Of a stretch of DNA of 64,000 bases, positions 39,801 to 48,830 are shown piece after piece. The notes beneath the pieces are model-generated. The model ran no database searches, was not told where the DNA came from, and was given only the letters and a program-made list of their open reading frames with translations. Origin of the DNA: Fratercula arctica (Eukaryota > Chordata > Aves > Charadriiformes > Alcidae). A program made the position numbers and the translations under genes. The DNA lies in the NCBI GenBank assembly GCA_947846985.1, contig CANTUZ010000001.1, forward strand, positions 117,135,757 through 117,199,756, written 5' to 3'. Positions within the stretch are counted from its first letter, which is position 1. Every line of letters starts with the position of its first letter.

Positions 39801-42800
39801 ATGTAAAGTAATGCCTTATTATTAACATTTTAAAAACAGCTTTGAATGCAAACACCTAGTGCTGTAATTCTTCTACAGATTAACCCTCGGCTAGATGGGT
39901 GCATTCGTGCCTGGAACCTGATGAATCAGGGACACTCAGGTGTAAAAGAAGTTATTCAAGAAAAACAAAGCAAACACTGTTTAGTAGCAGTGGAGAGAGG
40001 ATCCTTCTACCCTGGCACTGGAATGGCAAAATTTCAGATAAACTATAGTAAGTATTTTTCTGTCTGTTTCTGTATTTTTGCTGGACTGGTGATGGAACTG
40101 ATGAATTGTTAAAAAAAAAAAAAAAAAAAAGGAAGAGACACACACAAACTAAACTACATAGAAACTGAATACACCACTGTATCCAGCAATGATTCCCATA
40201 ACTTTTTTTAGAAATGTGCTTGAATGAGAATTCTAATCCCGTTGGTGTCATACATTTTATTTCTGAAGTGCTTTACATTAGGAAGTGTATTCTTTATTTG
40301 CAAAGGCTGGGCACTGTTTAACACATTCACTTTCCAAAGATCTAATTCCGTCCCCTATTCATCAATGGGGAAAGCTATCCTATTACTGACAGAAAAAGAA
40401 GACTGCAGATGGAGAAAGAGGTCACTGATAGTTTTGCATATGCAATTCTGCTTCTAAATGAACATCCTATCTAGAGGTTTTAGGTGCATCACTTGCTCCT
40501 TCCCAAACCCAGAACTTTCTTGCCTGACCTCCTGGTCTAATTTCAAAATTTCCAATCCAGGATCTCCTTGTGCACACCTGAGAGCCCAAAATGAGACATC
40601 TCTTGAGCATCATCCCAAATCCTGTTGTCGTTATACTGTTCCCCATCCCAAATGCTATGCTACCCTTCAGCCCTGCTCTGATCCTCAGTCTTTTTCATCC
40701 CAGGATTTGCTATTCTTTCCCAGGCCTTTTCTTTAAATTCCCTCACACACTCATAGAAAAAAAAGATTCCTCCAGCATTATATATTCTATGCTTCCCACC
40801 AACATTTATTAGTGTTTCCTATGCCACTCAAGTTTCCTCAACTTTACTCCCATTCATTCACTGACACCATGCTGCCATGACTCCTCCTTACCTTTGTGTT
40901 TGGGGCTGCTGCCACAACTTCACACCCTCTCACCCTCTCTTTTCTGTTCTCACCCCCCCACATCCCCAAATCCAACAGGCTGCCCACACCTACTGCTGCC
41001 CTTTGATGAGCTGTTATAGCCCACTGTCTTGCTGCCCATTTGGCTTTGTGTAGGAATATGACCTCACCTCGTGTTTTAGGAACATGGGATGGGGAAGATA
41101 CATGGGAAGAAAAAGATACAAAAGATGACAAATACCTCTTTAGATAGTAATTTTTATATTACCTTCGCTATGAACGCATCATATGAAATTATATTTGTAG
41201 TATCTGCATATTCACTTTGTGTACCTGCGTATTCCCATTTTAATAGCGGAACTACTTTGAAATGTAAAAGTGTATGAGAACTGCTAATATTCTACTATTG
41301 GCAGCAATTTATGAGTTAATTTTTTGGGGGGTTGATTTTGAAGTCACCTCTAGTAAATGTGGCGCCTATTCCACATTAGAAATGAAGAAGGTAGAAAAAA
41401 AAAGTCCAATAAACACAGAAGATAAGGGAAGATGCAGGATTAAAGTTTGTGGGGTTTTTTTTGTTTTTGGTTGGTTGGTTGTTTTTTGGGGTTTTTTTTA
41501 GACTCCTAGCTCTTTCTAAAAGTTCCAAAGTTTACTGCTTTTTCTGGAGATAAGTACTATTTTTTCCATAGTGGGAGCAGATTAAATACTAATTTTTAAC
41601 TCCATATTAATTTTTCATTAGCAGATAGATTTATTAATTTCAATTATTCTTTTTAAAACAGATAATCTTGACAGTGCTGAAGATTGGCTAATAAATGTGA
41701 CTATGACTATTCGCCCATCCACAGACACTGGTGTTATGTTTGCCTTGGTTTCTAATGAAACAGTGCCTCTTGCTTTGTCCATAGTGGACTCTAACTCCTC
41801 TGACTCACAGGTGATCTTACAATTATTGTAGCAGCTGATAAGCATCTAAGTCACACCTCTTGTTTTTGTCTCACTTAACTTACTACTCCATTTGTGAAAA
41901 ATCAAACTAAAAAAAAGCTACTCACACTTACTTACGGTGGAGCTGGTAGGCTGCATTAACATTTTGAAGAGCACTTAGATCATATAGTGATGTGCAGAAA
42001 ATATATTAACGATTGCTACAGCAGTGACTAAGCACTTAAGCACTCTGATGTCAGGTACTGTCCATTACATCATGTTTTCTTTAACCTTTCTTTTCAAATG
42101 CACAAAGCAGAAAGGGGAATATCACAGAAGTAGAATGATGATATTATAGTAGTGGCATTATGTTAGTTTCAATTTATAAACAAATCTTTCTGTCCTTAAG
42201 TTTCCATTTACATCTGTTTACAGCCAAGTATCCCAAAACAGAATATGATTATACAGCATGGCTAACCCATGCTTTTGCCCAAACAAGAACCTATAGTGAA
42301 TACTTAGTTACCTTAGAAGCTGTAGCAGTACTCCTTTGCCCTTAAGAGAAACAGGATTTCACCTCAGAACCACAGCCAAAGATTTTTTAAAGTGAACATT
42401 ATACATCAACTTTGGTAACTTCCAATTTAAGGTTCCAATTTTTAAAATGTGTCTCCAACATTTCCTTTTCTTCTACTTTCCTATTCTTCTACTTCCAAAT
42501 TTAGAAGGCATCCGAGCCAAGTATAATTGTGTGTTGAAGTTATATGCAACATCTTTTGTGACCTACCATTCTTCCATTTAGAAAATTATTGTGACCATTG
42601 GAAACATCACTGTTGCACAGCTGGAATCAAAGAAATTGTGTACACCCAGAAAAGTGCTGGTTGGACTTCTGGTAACCAAACAGCAACTTGAACTGTCTGT
42701 TGATTCACACACAGACCGAAGCAATACAGAGAAACTGTCTACCCTGCATCAAGCAATGATGGCAAATGTTGTTACCTACTTGGGCGGCCTGCCAGGTAAA

Positions 42801-45800
42801 TTATATTTCTTTTCATTAATTTGATTACTTTTACAAGCCTGATTATATTCAGCCTTACCCAAGGAAGAAAAAGCCTACAGCTGTACAAAAAGAAACAGGT
42901 TTTTTTTTTCCCCCAAAGTGCTTCTTGTTTCATCCAGTCTATTCAGCTTTTGAGGGAGCCTTCTCTTCAACAGTAGCTTTATCATGCCTATTGAAAGACA
43001 TGAGACTCTCTAGAGGTTTGAATTTGGAAAAAATGTCTTGGTTTTTGAGCTGGGGAGGAAAGAGCATTGCATATTTCTGAAATGCCACCAGCTGGCACAA
43101 TTTAGGAACTGTTTCAAGTATGTAAGAAAAACAGGCGTTTGTAAGTAAAATAAGCATGAGAAGTGCAGAAGGAGAAGTTGGAACATGATTTCAGCAATTA
43201 AACTCTGGGCAATAGATAACTGGCAATCTTTATGAGACAGAAAATGTGTTGAAACAGCAAATATTTTGTCTAAAGCTAGCTGCAAGTGTATCCCCAGTCT
43301 TAAGACACGTACAAACATTAAGGCTAGCAGGTCTAGTGAGGTGATTCTGCCCCTCTACTCTGCTCTCGTGAGACCTCACCTGGACTACTGCATCCAGCTC
43401 TGGAGTCCTCAACACAAGAAGGACATGGACCTGTTGGAACAGGTCCAGCAGAGGGCCATGAAGATGATCAGGGGGCTGGAGCACCTCTCCTGTGAGGACA
43501 GGCTGAGAGAGTTGGGGTTGTTCAGCCTGGAGAAGAGAAGGCTCCGGGGAGACCTTACAGCAGCCTTCCAGTACCTAAAGGGGGCCTATAGGAGAGATGG
43601 GGAGGAACTCTTTATGAAGGAGTGTAGCGATAGGACGAGGGGTAACAGTTTTAAACTGAAAAAGGGGAAATTAAGATTAGATATTAGGAAGAAATTCTTT
43701 ACAATGAGTGTGGCGAGACACTGGAACAGGTTGCCCAGGGAAGTTGTGGAGGCCCCATCCCTGGAAGAGTTCAAGGCCAGGCTGGATGGGGCTTTGAGCA
43801 GCCTGGTCTAGTGGGAGGTGTCCCTGCCCATGGCAGAGGGGTTGGAACTAGGTGATCTTTATGGTTCCTTCCAACCCAAACCATTCTATGATTCTGTGTT
43901 TATTTTGTGCAGGAAGTGTACACATGCTTATCTATAAAATAGTTTGGTTTCAAGGTGAATCATGAAGAAAAATAGCACTGCCAGAGATGAAAATTTTTCA
44001 AAGCATAAGATCCTCGAACTTGAAAGTTGGTAGGGGAAAGACACCACGGTTACAACGTTACTACTGGCAGGGATTTTCTGTGTCCTCTACTAAAGGTATT
44101 TTAGGGAGAGTTAGTCACAATTCCTAAGGAAATCCTAAAAGGTTGACCAACGCAGTCTTGAATGGACATCCATTTTACATGTATGCTGCAGTGTCATAGC
44201 GCTTCCCCCAGTATAGCTGGTCTTTATCTGCAGGAGAAGAGAGTGCACAGCAGTAGAAAGAGGGGAGGAATTGTGTATCCATTGGAGATGATGTCTTTAG
44301 GCATTTCTTACAAGGTAGCGTACACAGGGGAAGCTGGAATTATGTTTCCACCCTCTAGACTTGCTTGTCAGAATAGAAGCAAAGGGTTTAGAACAGTACT
44401 GCAAGTACCACAGCCTCCGTCTGAAGGGGTGGTTGCCTCAGCATCCAGGTCCAATGTTGGAATTTACTTGTTCTCAACCAGTCTTCATATGCTGGTAATC
44501 AAGGATGTAACAAGATGTAGGCACCGAGTATGACAATTTCTCCTCTAATTTTGTTATTGAATGGATATGCAATATCTTGGAAACAAGATAACCAGGTGAG
44601 TTCAATTCAAATTGAATGTAGAAAGTGAAGAATGTGCTAATGGTGCAGTACCACCACATACCACAATAGGTCAGCGTCAGTATTTTTGTAATAACTGCTC
44701 AATTTTAAAAGATAGATGAAGTCAGTGTTTACTTAGTAGAGGTGAGTCAGTAGGTCAACTGAGCCATAGTAACTTAACTAAGATTCTGGTCATTTCTTAG
44801 ACCTCTTTGTGATATTTAAATGATTGTTTCTAGTACATTGCCGGCCACAGAGTAATTGGCATCTTAACAGCTAAGAGCTTGGCTTCAGTTATGGATCCCA
44901 AATAGATAAGAAGCAAGTATTAGTTACTTGCTGCTCCTTAAAAGTAAGTGTAATCTCTCAGTTTTAAAAGTTATCTTCAACTTGCAAATTAACCCTCTGT
45001 ATGTGTAAACAGTTTCTACTTAAAGGTCTCAAAAAAGCAACAAAACCCCCACATTATCCAAGGGACCTACTTTCACAACAGCCTCTGTTACCAAAGAAAG
45101 AAAAAATAATATGGGAAAACTACTTTAGGTCCCCGTGTACAGCCAGTTTGGTTACTCTGATTCATTTATTCATTCTGACGTACCCCTGAAAAGCCTCTGG
45201 GATTACTGAGCAGTATGAAAAGGTAGGTGAAGAACCCCACAGTGAGCCACAGTGCAGAGAACTGTATTATTAAAGGCACCCAACAAAAATAGGCATTTCA
45301 TGAAGACCAGAAGTCCCTGGTTTTGATATGCATTTCTTCAAACTAGTAACAGCATTGGGAGTATGCCTTTTTGTTAATTAATTCAGGACAACCCGTGCTG
45401 GCTAAATGAGAATTGCTCAGTTCTACAACAGCAGTGTTATCGCTGGAGCAAAAAAAGGCAATTCTACAGGACCGTTTATGCAGTACCTCAGCTTACAGCA
45501 AAATAAAATGACAAGAAAGCAACATTTCTTGTTCCCCAGACCATGAAGTTTATCTTCTAGGAGGGACAAGATGATTAACATCCAAAAAAAAGATGATGCT
45601 CTTGAGATCAGCTTCTAGGCATCCTCATTCTAGTTACTGAAGGTACTTCAATCACCTTCTGTCTACCTTGTAAGAATCTAGTTGTACCCTAAGACCTCAA
45701 AACAATGCCTGCTCGATTTTGTGCTTAACATATTTTTTCTTGGAAGCATATCCATGATCTTACGTTGCCATAATCCAAACAATACCTAAATGAGCAACAG

Positions 45801-46458
45801 ATAAAGTGAGTCTTTTACAGAGAATTCACTTGGAAGCAGCAGTAAGGAAGCAGTAAAACGTTCCCAGGGGTCCCCTGTCTGAGAACTTGCAGATTTGAAT
45901 CCAGAGTAGCTTTCTGGCAAAAACAAGATGGTTCTTTCTGTGACCTCGAAACCCAAAGACATCTGTTTGTATGTCAGGACGAGAACAGTGGACTCCATGA
46001 AACAAACTGTTGGTTCACTGTTGTTAATACAGGAAATGCTACTATGAAATACATTCACATAGTTATGTTTCTGAGTGGGAGAAGACTTCTAACGCATATT
46101 TCAAATTTTACTGACCTTTCTCAGCTTTGCTGACTTTATCTCCATCTTAAAGAAAAGGGAGAACAACTTAAGTGTTTCCTGCCAATTTGCTCTTTTCTCC
46201 CATGGATGACTAATGGCTGGGGAGTGGAGTGTTCCCCATGTTTTCGCTAATCTGAAAAATACATAAGAATTTGCATGCCTTAGCCTAATAAATTGAATGT
46301 GTTTCTGTGCAGATGTTCCTCTGGGTGCTACATTAGTAACTGCTTTTTATAACGGCTGCATGGAGGTGAAGGTCAACAACAGACAGCTGGATCTGGATGA
46401 AGCCATTTCTAAACACAATGACATTAGATCTCACTCGTGCCCACTGATTATGCAGTAA
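12742..46458 (+). CDS. PROS1: PROS1, vitamin K-dependent protein S, complete in 15 exons
   Basis: Secreted anticoagulant: cofactor of activated protein C and of TFPI, and a bridging ligand for TAM receptor kinases through its laminin-G domains (family knowledge). Joined exons: 12742-12820, 18085-18242, 19329-19353, 19685-19771, 23492-23614, 23758-23880, 25801-25926, 32685-32806, 35274-35392, 37507-37696, 38656-38823, 39879-40047, 41662-41810, 42582-42795, 46313-46458. Total 1998 nt, 665 residues, no frame break, all introns GT-AG; human is 676. Domains: signal 1-26, propeptide 27-42 ending RKRR, Gla 43-87, thrombin-sensitive loop 88-116, EGF1 117-157, EGF2 158-198, EGF3 199-240, EGF4 241-281, two LG/SHBG-like domains from 282. 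All 11 Gla glutamates are present. Human cleavage residues Arg49 and Arg60 (mature) are Ala; Arg70 is kept. The ATG was chosen because it opens a hydrophobic signal peptide and splices in phase. Confidence 0.97.
12832..12852 (+). repeat. Long G tract next to the exon 1 donor
   Basis: Thirteen G, one A, seven G, starting 11 bases after the exon 1 splice site. Capable of G-quadruplex formation in DNA or in the pre-mRNA; further G runs follow. Confidence 0.8.
13254..13668 (+). mobile_element. CR1 LINE 3' fragment
   Basis: About 415 bases from GGCTGGAGCACCTCTCCTGT through TTCAACCTGGAGAAG to CCATTCTATGATTC. It matches the CR1 ORF2 end and 3' UTR but has frame-breaking differences. Same orientation as PROS1. 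Confidence 0.95.
17219..17492 (+). mobile_element. CR1 LINE 3' fragment, divergent subfamily
   Basis: Starts GGCGATAGGACAGGAGGAAA and ends CAATTCTATGATTCTATGAT. The 3' UTR part (TTATCCCTGGAGATATTTAA, then GTTGGACTAGATGATC) differs from the other copies, suggesting another CR1 subfamily. Confidence 0.92.
18085..18242 (+). CDS. PROS1: PROS1 exon 2, propeptide and most of the Gla domain
   Basis: 158 bases, the same length as human. Propeptide [16 protein letters not shown] keeps Phe at -16 and Ala at -10, the gamma-carboxylase docking residues, and the RKRR furin site. The mature chain starts ANSFMEE. Glutamates at mature positions 6, 7, 14, 16, 19, 20, 25, 26, 29, 32 and 36 are all kept, as is the Cys17-Cys22 pair. 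Confidence 0.97.
18243..19328 (+). other. PROS1 intron 2
   Basis: About 1.1 kb; nothing beyond AT-rich intron sequence recognised. Confidence 0.8.
19329..19353 (+). CDS. PROS1: PROS1 exon 3, aromatic stack (25-base microexon)
   Basis: 25 bases between TTCTGCAG and GTAAGT encode EYFYPKYL, the hydrophobic stack after the Gla domain. The length is the usual one for Gla-protein exon 3. Phase 0 in, phase 1 out. Confidence 0.96.
19354..19684 (+). other. PROS1 intron 3
   Basis: 331 bases between the microexon and the thrombin-sensitive exon; no further feature. Confidence 0.85.
19685..19771 (+). CDS. PROS1: PROS1 exon 4, thrombin-sensitive region
   Basis: 87 bases, as in human, encode the disulfide loop between mature Cys47 and Cys72. 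The loop reads [29 protein letters not shown] in sequence. Arg at mature 49 and 60 is replaced by Ala; Arg70 is kept; new arginines stand at 52 and 57. This is a fast-changing loop in the family. Confidence 0.96.
19772..23491 (+). other. PROS1 intron 4
   Basis: 3.7 kb with a T run of about 18 at 22648-22665. No exon or recognisable transposon. Confidence 0.75.
23492..23614 (+). CDS. PROS1: PROS1 exon 5, EGF1
   Basis: 123 bases, phase 1 both ends. Six cysteines, core [10 protein letters not shown], and the [10 protein letters not shown] motif fitting Asp beta-hydroxylation (human mature Asp95). EGF1 contributes to the activated-protein-C interaction in the family. Confidence 0.97.
23758..23880 (+). 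CDS. PROS1: PROS1 exon 6, calcium-binding EGF2
   Basis: 123 bases, three codons shorter than the human exon, the gap falling between the first two cysteines ([11 protein letters not shown]). Starts DINEC, and [10 protein letters not shown] fits Asn beta-hydroxylation. Only 143 bases of intron separate it from EGF1. Confidence 0.97.
23881..25800 (+). other. PROS1 intron 6
   Basis: 1.9 kb, with short A runs near 24130 and a T run near 24705. Nothing else recognised. Confidence 0.75.
25801..25926 (+). CDS. PROS1: PROS1 exon 7, calcium-binding EGF3
   Basis: 126 bases, phase 1 both ends. [19 protein letters not shown] followed by a hydroxylation motif [10 protein letters not shown]. Acceptor TTTCTAG, donor G|GTAGGT. 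Confidence 0.97.
25927..32684 (+). other. PROS1 intron 7, the largest intron
   Basis: 6.8 kb. Holds the A/G homopolymer block at 27983-28010 and T-rich tracts at 25970-26000, 31720-31795 and 31928-31945. Several open frames up to about 130 codons show no family resemblance and no codon-level support. Confidence 0.7.
27983..28010. repeat. A10-G18 homopolymer block
   Basis: Ten A followed by eighteen G. The length of such a run is prone to sequencing and assembly error. Confidence 0.9.
32685..32806 (+). CDS. PROS1: PROS1 exon 8, calcium-binding EGF4
   Basis: 122 bases, same as human. [20 protein letters not shown] and [11 protein letters not shown] are almost unchanged from mammalian protein [11 protein letters not shown] fits Asn beta-hydroxylation. 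Leaves phase 0. Confidence 0.97.
32807..35273 (+). other. PROS1 intron 8
   Basis: 2.5 kb, A run near 33756-33769 and T run near 34837-34851. Nothing else recognised. Confidence 0.75.
35274..35392 (+). CDS. PROS1: PROS1 exon 9, start of LG1
   Basis: 119 bases, one codon longer than human (GIPV against GVV). Contains [20 protein letters not shown] and [14 protein letters not shown] is a possible N-glycosylation site. Confidence 0.96.
35393..37506 (+). other. PROS1 intron 9
   Basis: 2.1 kb with a T run at 37410-37428 shortly before the exon 10 acceptor. A minus-strand open frame of 119 codons at 36142-36501 is unrecognised and probably chance. Confidence 0.7.
37507..37696 (+). CDS. PROS1: PROS1 exon 10, LG1
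   Basis: 190 bases, same as human. [20 protein letters not shown] and [18 protein letters not shown] are typical laminin-G strands. Donor ATA|GTAAGA. Confidence 0.97.
37697..38655 (+). other. PROS1 intron 10
   Basis: About 960 bases; nothing recognised. Confidence 0.8.
38656..38823 (+). CDS. PROS1: PROS1 exon 11, LG1
   Basis: 168 bases, phase 0 both ends. [20 protein letters not shown] and [11 protein letters not shown] match protein S LG1. Acceptor TTTTAG, donor CAG|GTAACT. Confidence 0.97.
38824..39878 (+). other. PROS1 intron 11
   Basis: About 1.05 kb; nothing recognised. Confidence 0.8.
39879..40047 (+). CDS. PROS1: PROS1 exon 12, end of LG1 and linker
   Basis: 169 bases. [18 protein letters not shown] and [19 protein letters not shown]; the two cysteines form the LG1 disulfide in the family. 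Leaves phase 1. Confidence 0.97.
40048..41661 (+). other. PROS1 intron 12
   Basis: 1.6 kb with a 20-base A run at 40111-40130 and a GT-rich stretch near 41450-41500. Nothing else recognised. Confidence 0.75.
41662..41810 (+). CDS. PROS1: PROS1 exon 13, LG2
   Basis: 149 bases. Encodes [20 protein letters not shown], then [20 protein letters not shown] and VDSNSSDSQ. Three N-x-S/T sequons (NVT, NET, NSS). About one codon shorter than human. Confidence 0.96.
41811..42581 (+). other. PROS1 intron 13
   Basis: About 770 bases; nothing recognised. Confidence 0.8.
42582..42795 (+). CDS. PROS1: PROS1 exon 14, LG2
   Basis: 214 bases, about four codons shorter than human. Contains [28 protein letters not shown] and VVTYLGGLP. 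This is the most divergent LG exon, but the reading frame and the YLGGLP end are conserved. Confidence 0.95.
42796..46312 (+). other. PROS1 intron 14
   Basis: 3.5 kb, containing one long, well-preserved CR1 fragment (43318-43898). The rest shows no recognisable feature. Confidence 0.8.
43318..43898 (+). mobile_element. CR1 LINE 3' fragment with intact end of ORF2
   Basis: About 580 bases. An open frame reads through the C-terminal end of the CR1 reverse-transcriptase protein without a stop or shift to its natural TAG at 43809-43811, with motifs [30 protein letters not shown] and [11 protein letters not shown]. It ends in the short 3' UTR and CCATTCTATGATTCTGTG. The frame is 5'-truncated, so no active element is present. 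It is the best-preserved CR1 copy here. Confidence 0.97.
46313..46458 (+). CDS. PROS1: PROS1 exon 15, end of LG2 and stop
   Basis: 146 coding bases ending TAA at 46456-46458. [20 protein letters not shown] and [14 protein letters not shown] are conserved; the tail after SCP is only LIMQ, against about ten residues in human. Confidence 0.96.
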
Positions 46459-47669
46459 CCATTCAATTCTTAATTTAACTTTTTTCTTTCAGATACAATT
46501 TGTGTAATTAGTCTCATGCCATAATGAAGCCTGTATTATTTTATTCAATATGTGCCAGGAAAATAATCAACAGCATGTTTTTCCTCCCTTTTAGATAGAA
46601 CGGGGGGAAAATTTCCCTCTCTTTTCAGCTGTGAAGAGAGAAACGATGAAAATTCTGTAAAATGTTCTTTTATTCATATCAGTGATAAATCTTAAAGCTA
46701 GATGTATCTTTCATGCTCATACTATGCCCTTGATATATTTAGTTTAGAAAGTAAGTTCATGAAGTGCTGTTTAGAACCAGTTTTACTTCTTATTTTTCAT
46801 ATATCAGCATAAAGTTACAAGTTGCAAATTTTGGTTTTGTTTAGATTCAAATACATTACTATTCTCATTAAAATTTTCCACGCATAACATACAAAGAGAA
46901 ATCTCTACAGGTTTTGTAATAAGTGCTTTTGATAAAGGAAAAAATACTCCTGAATCCAGAGACCAAGCTCTTTGTGCACACGTTTACAAGTTGTATCAAT
47001 ATTGGTATAGCAATTTCAAAACTGAAGTGTTTTTCTAAGTAGCTCAACTTTTGAAAATAGCTCTCGTTATACTGTACCAGGTTTAATTCTCCTATCCTAG
47101 GAACCCAGCTTTAGACTCTTAACAGAGCTGTGGATCAGGTCAGGTAATTTACTTTCAAAGTGGATTAAAGTACATCCCAGGCAATTTTGGAAAACAGAGG
47201 AGATGGCATGAAGGAAGGAGCTCTGGTCTTTTTCTCGGGACACGAAACTGAAATTTGCTGGGTAAAGCTGAGAAATTACAGCAAACGTTTCTTCCATGCG
47301 TGACAAATCTAGCACTCTTCAGAACGAACACCCTCTAATGGTCCATCATATTCCCTTTATTTAGGTCAACCTTACATTCACAGAGTCCCGTAAGAGATTT
47401 ATTTGTGAGCCCTGTTACAGCTGTGTTTATGACATACTTGAAAGCCTAAGTTTTGCTAGTAACATCAGAATGTAAGGCCGTATTCTGTTCAACCAACTTT
47501 AATGGAACAGGTAATTAGAAAAGTATTGTTTTCCTCAGGTGTGCTCATTTCAAGTATTTCTAATATTTCTTTAACATCCTTTGAGTGTTCTTCCGCTTCC
47601 AAACTCATTTTCACACAACCAGAAGTCTCCCTGTGCAGCTCACCTAGTAGTTTTGTTAACCTCAAACCA

Positions 47670-47675
47670 AATAAA
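47670..47675 (+). terminator. PROS1: Candidate polyadenylation signal AATAAA
   Basis: First canonical AATAAA after the PROS1 stop, about 1.2 kb downstream. The downstream GT-rich element is weak. Confidence 0.3.
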
Positions 47676-48509
47676 TAGCAAGAGAATTGCTGTAAGTGAT
47701 GAATATATGCTCTCGTCCATCAATCAGAGAGACATTTATCTGCCAGGATTCTTGACCTGAGGTTTACTTTCTTCGCTTGAGACACTGAAGTGGAAACGTA
47801 TGTACAAAAGGATGGATTGTGACAATACTCATTTTGAGGATTGCCTTTCTCCAGAGACATTCCCAGTGACATTAGTGAGGTTTCTTTCATTGTCGAGTAC
47901 TAACACTGGCACATTGGTATTGCAGAATCTGAACCCATCTTTCAACATTATTGCTTTGTCTGAGGTTATTGTTAACTTCACTTCCCACTTGTGTCATGTG
48001 ATACACATCAGCCAGCCTCAGCACAGCCTCCCAATCTGCCCAGCACTGGTTCATACGTAGCTGCTTATCAGCAGGAGTACCGTATGGCTGACACCCAGGG
48101 GCTAATTGCCAGTGAAACTCTAGTTCACTTTTCTACGATGGCATATAAAAAAAGCTTTAATTTCTCCAGACTCCGTGAAGGGTAAATAATTACAGGAAAG
48201 CATCCCTCCTTGTGCTCCTCCCACCCCAACACACACGTTCTTCATTTGGGCCTGAGCTGAAGAATAAGTTGACTGAAATAAGCAGGTTTTGCATGCAAGG
48301 CAGAGCTGAATTGGGACTTCTGACATCAAATACACACGATTACTTCATTTATAGTATCTCATCAGCACTCTCTGAATTCTGGAAAGCCCTTGGGTCAGCC
48401 TCTTTGCCTCGTACCACAAACACAGAAATGGTGAGGTGAGGAACACAAAGTAAAGTGTCAGCAATACTCTAAATGCTTATGTTGGCCTGTGTGAACAGTA
48501 GAAAAAAAG

Positions 48510-48615
48510 GTTGGTTTGTTTTTTGGGTTTTTTTGGTTTGTTTTTTTGTTTGTTTTTTTTTTGTTTTGTTTTGGTTTTTTTTTTTTTTAAGTTTTTTGTT
48601 TGGTTGGTTTTTTTA
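48510..48615. repeat. T/G-rich low-complexity tract
   Basis: About 105 bases of T runs broken by single or double G (GTTTG-like units). The minus-strand Lys/Asn/Gln-rich open frame over it is an artefact of the repeat. Confidence 0.85.
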
Positions 48616-48794
48616 AGTGTAATAACCAGTACAGCGGTGAAATTAAAGAAAACAAAAATCACTTAATTTCCCCACACAGACACTATTTCTTTTTGTTTTC
48701 ATGGAAGAATATTTTAGAGCATTGTAGTTGTAGTGAAGCCACTGCACTTTTTTTTTTTTTTAAATGTAAAAGTGCCTCCCTATTGTAAGAATTA

Positions 48795-48800
48795 AATAAA
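48795..48800 (+). terminator. PROS1: Candidate polyadenylation signal AATAAA
   Basis: AATAAA about 2.3 kb after the stop, followed within 50 bases by a T/G-rich stretch (GTTGTATTTG), a good context for cleavage. It could be the distal PROS1 signal. Confidence 0.35.
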
Positions 48801-48830
48801 GCAGCATTTGCAAGTTTCTTTAAATTTTAA

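Larger units (their letters stand above)
46459..48830 (+). other. PROS1: Probable PROS1 3' UTR and 3' flank
   Basis: AT-rich sequence after the stop codon without introns or recognisable genes. It includes a T/G-rich tract (48510-48615). The first canonical AATAAA is at 47670 and a second at 48795; ATTAAA variants lie at 46867 and 47164. The true 3' end cannot be fixed from sequence alone. Confidence 0.45.

Noticed and set aside
43266..43811. 181-codon open frame in PROS1 intron 14 as a host gene
   Set aside because: It is the end of CR1 ORF2, annotated as a mobile element.
48477..48662. Lys/Asn/Gln-rich minus-strand frame
   Set aside because: Antisense reading of a T/G-rich low-complexity tract.
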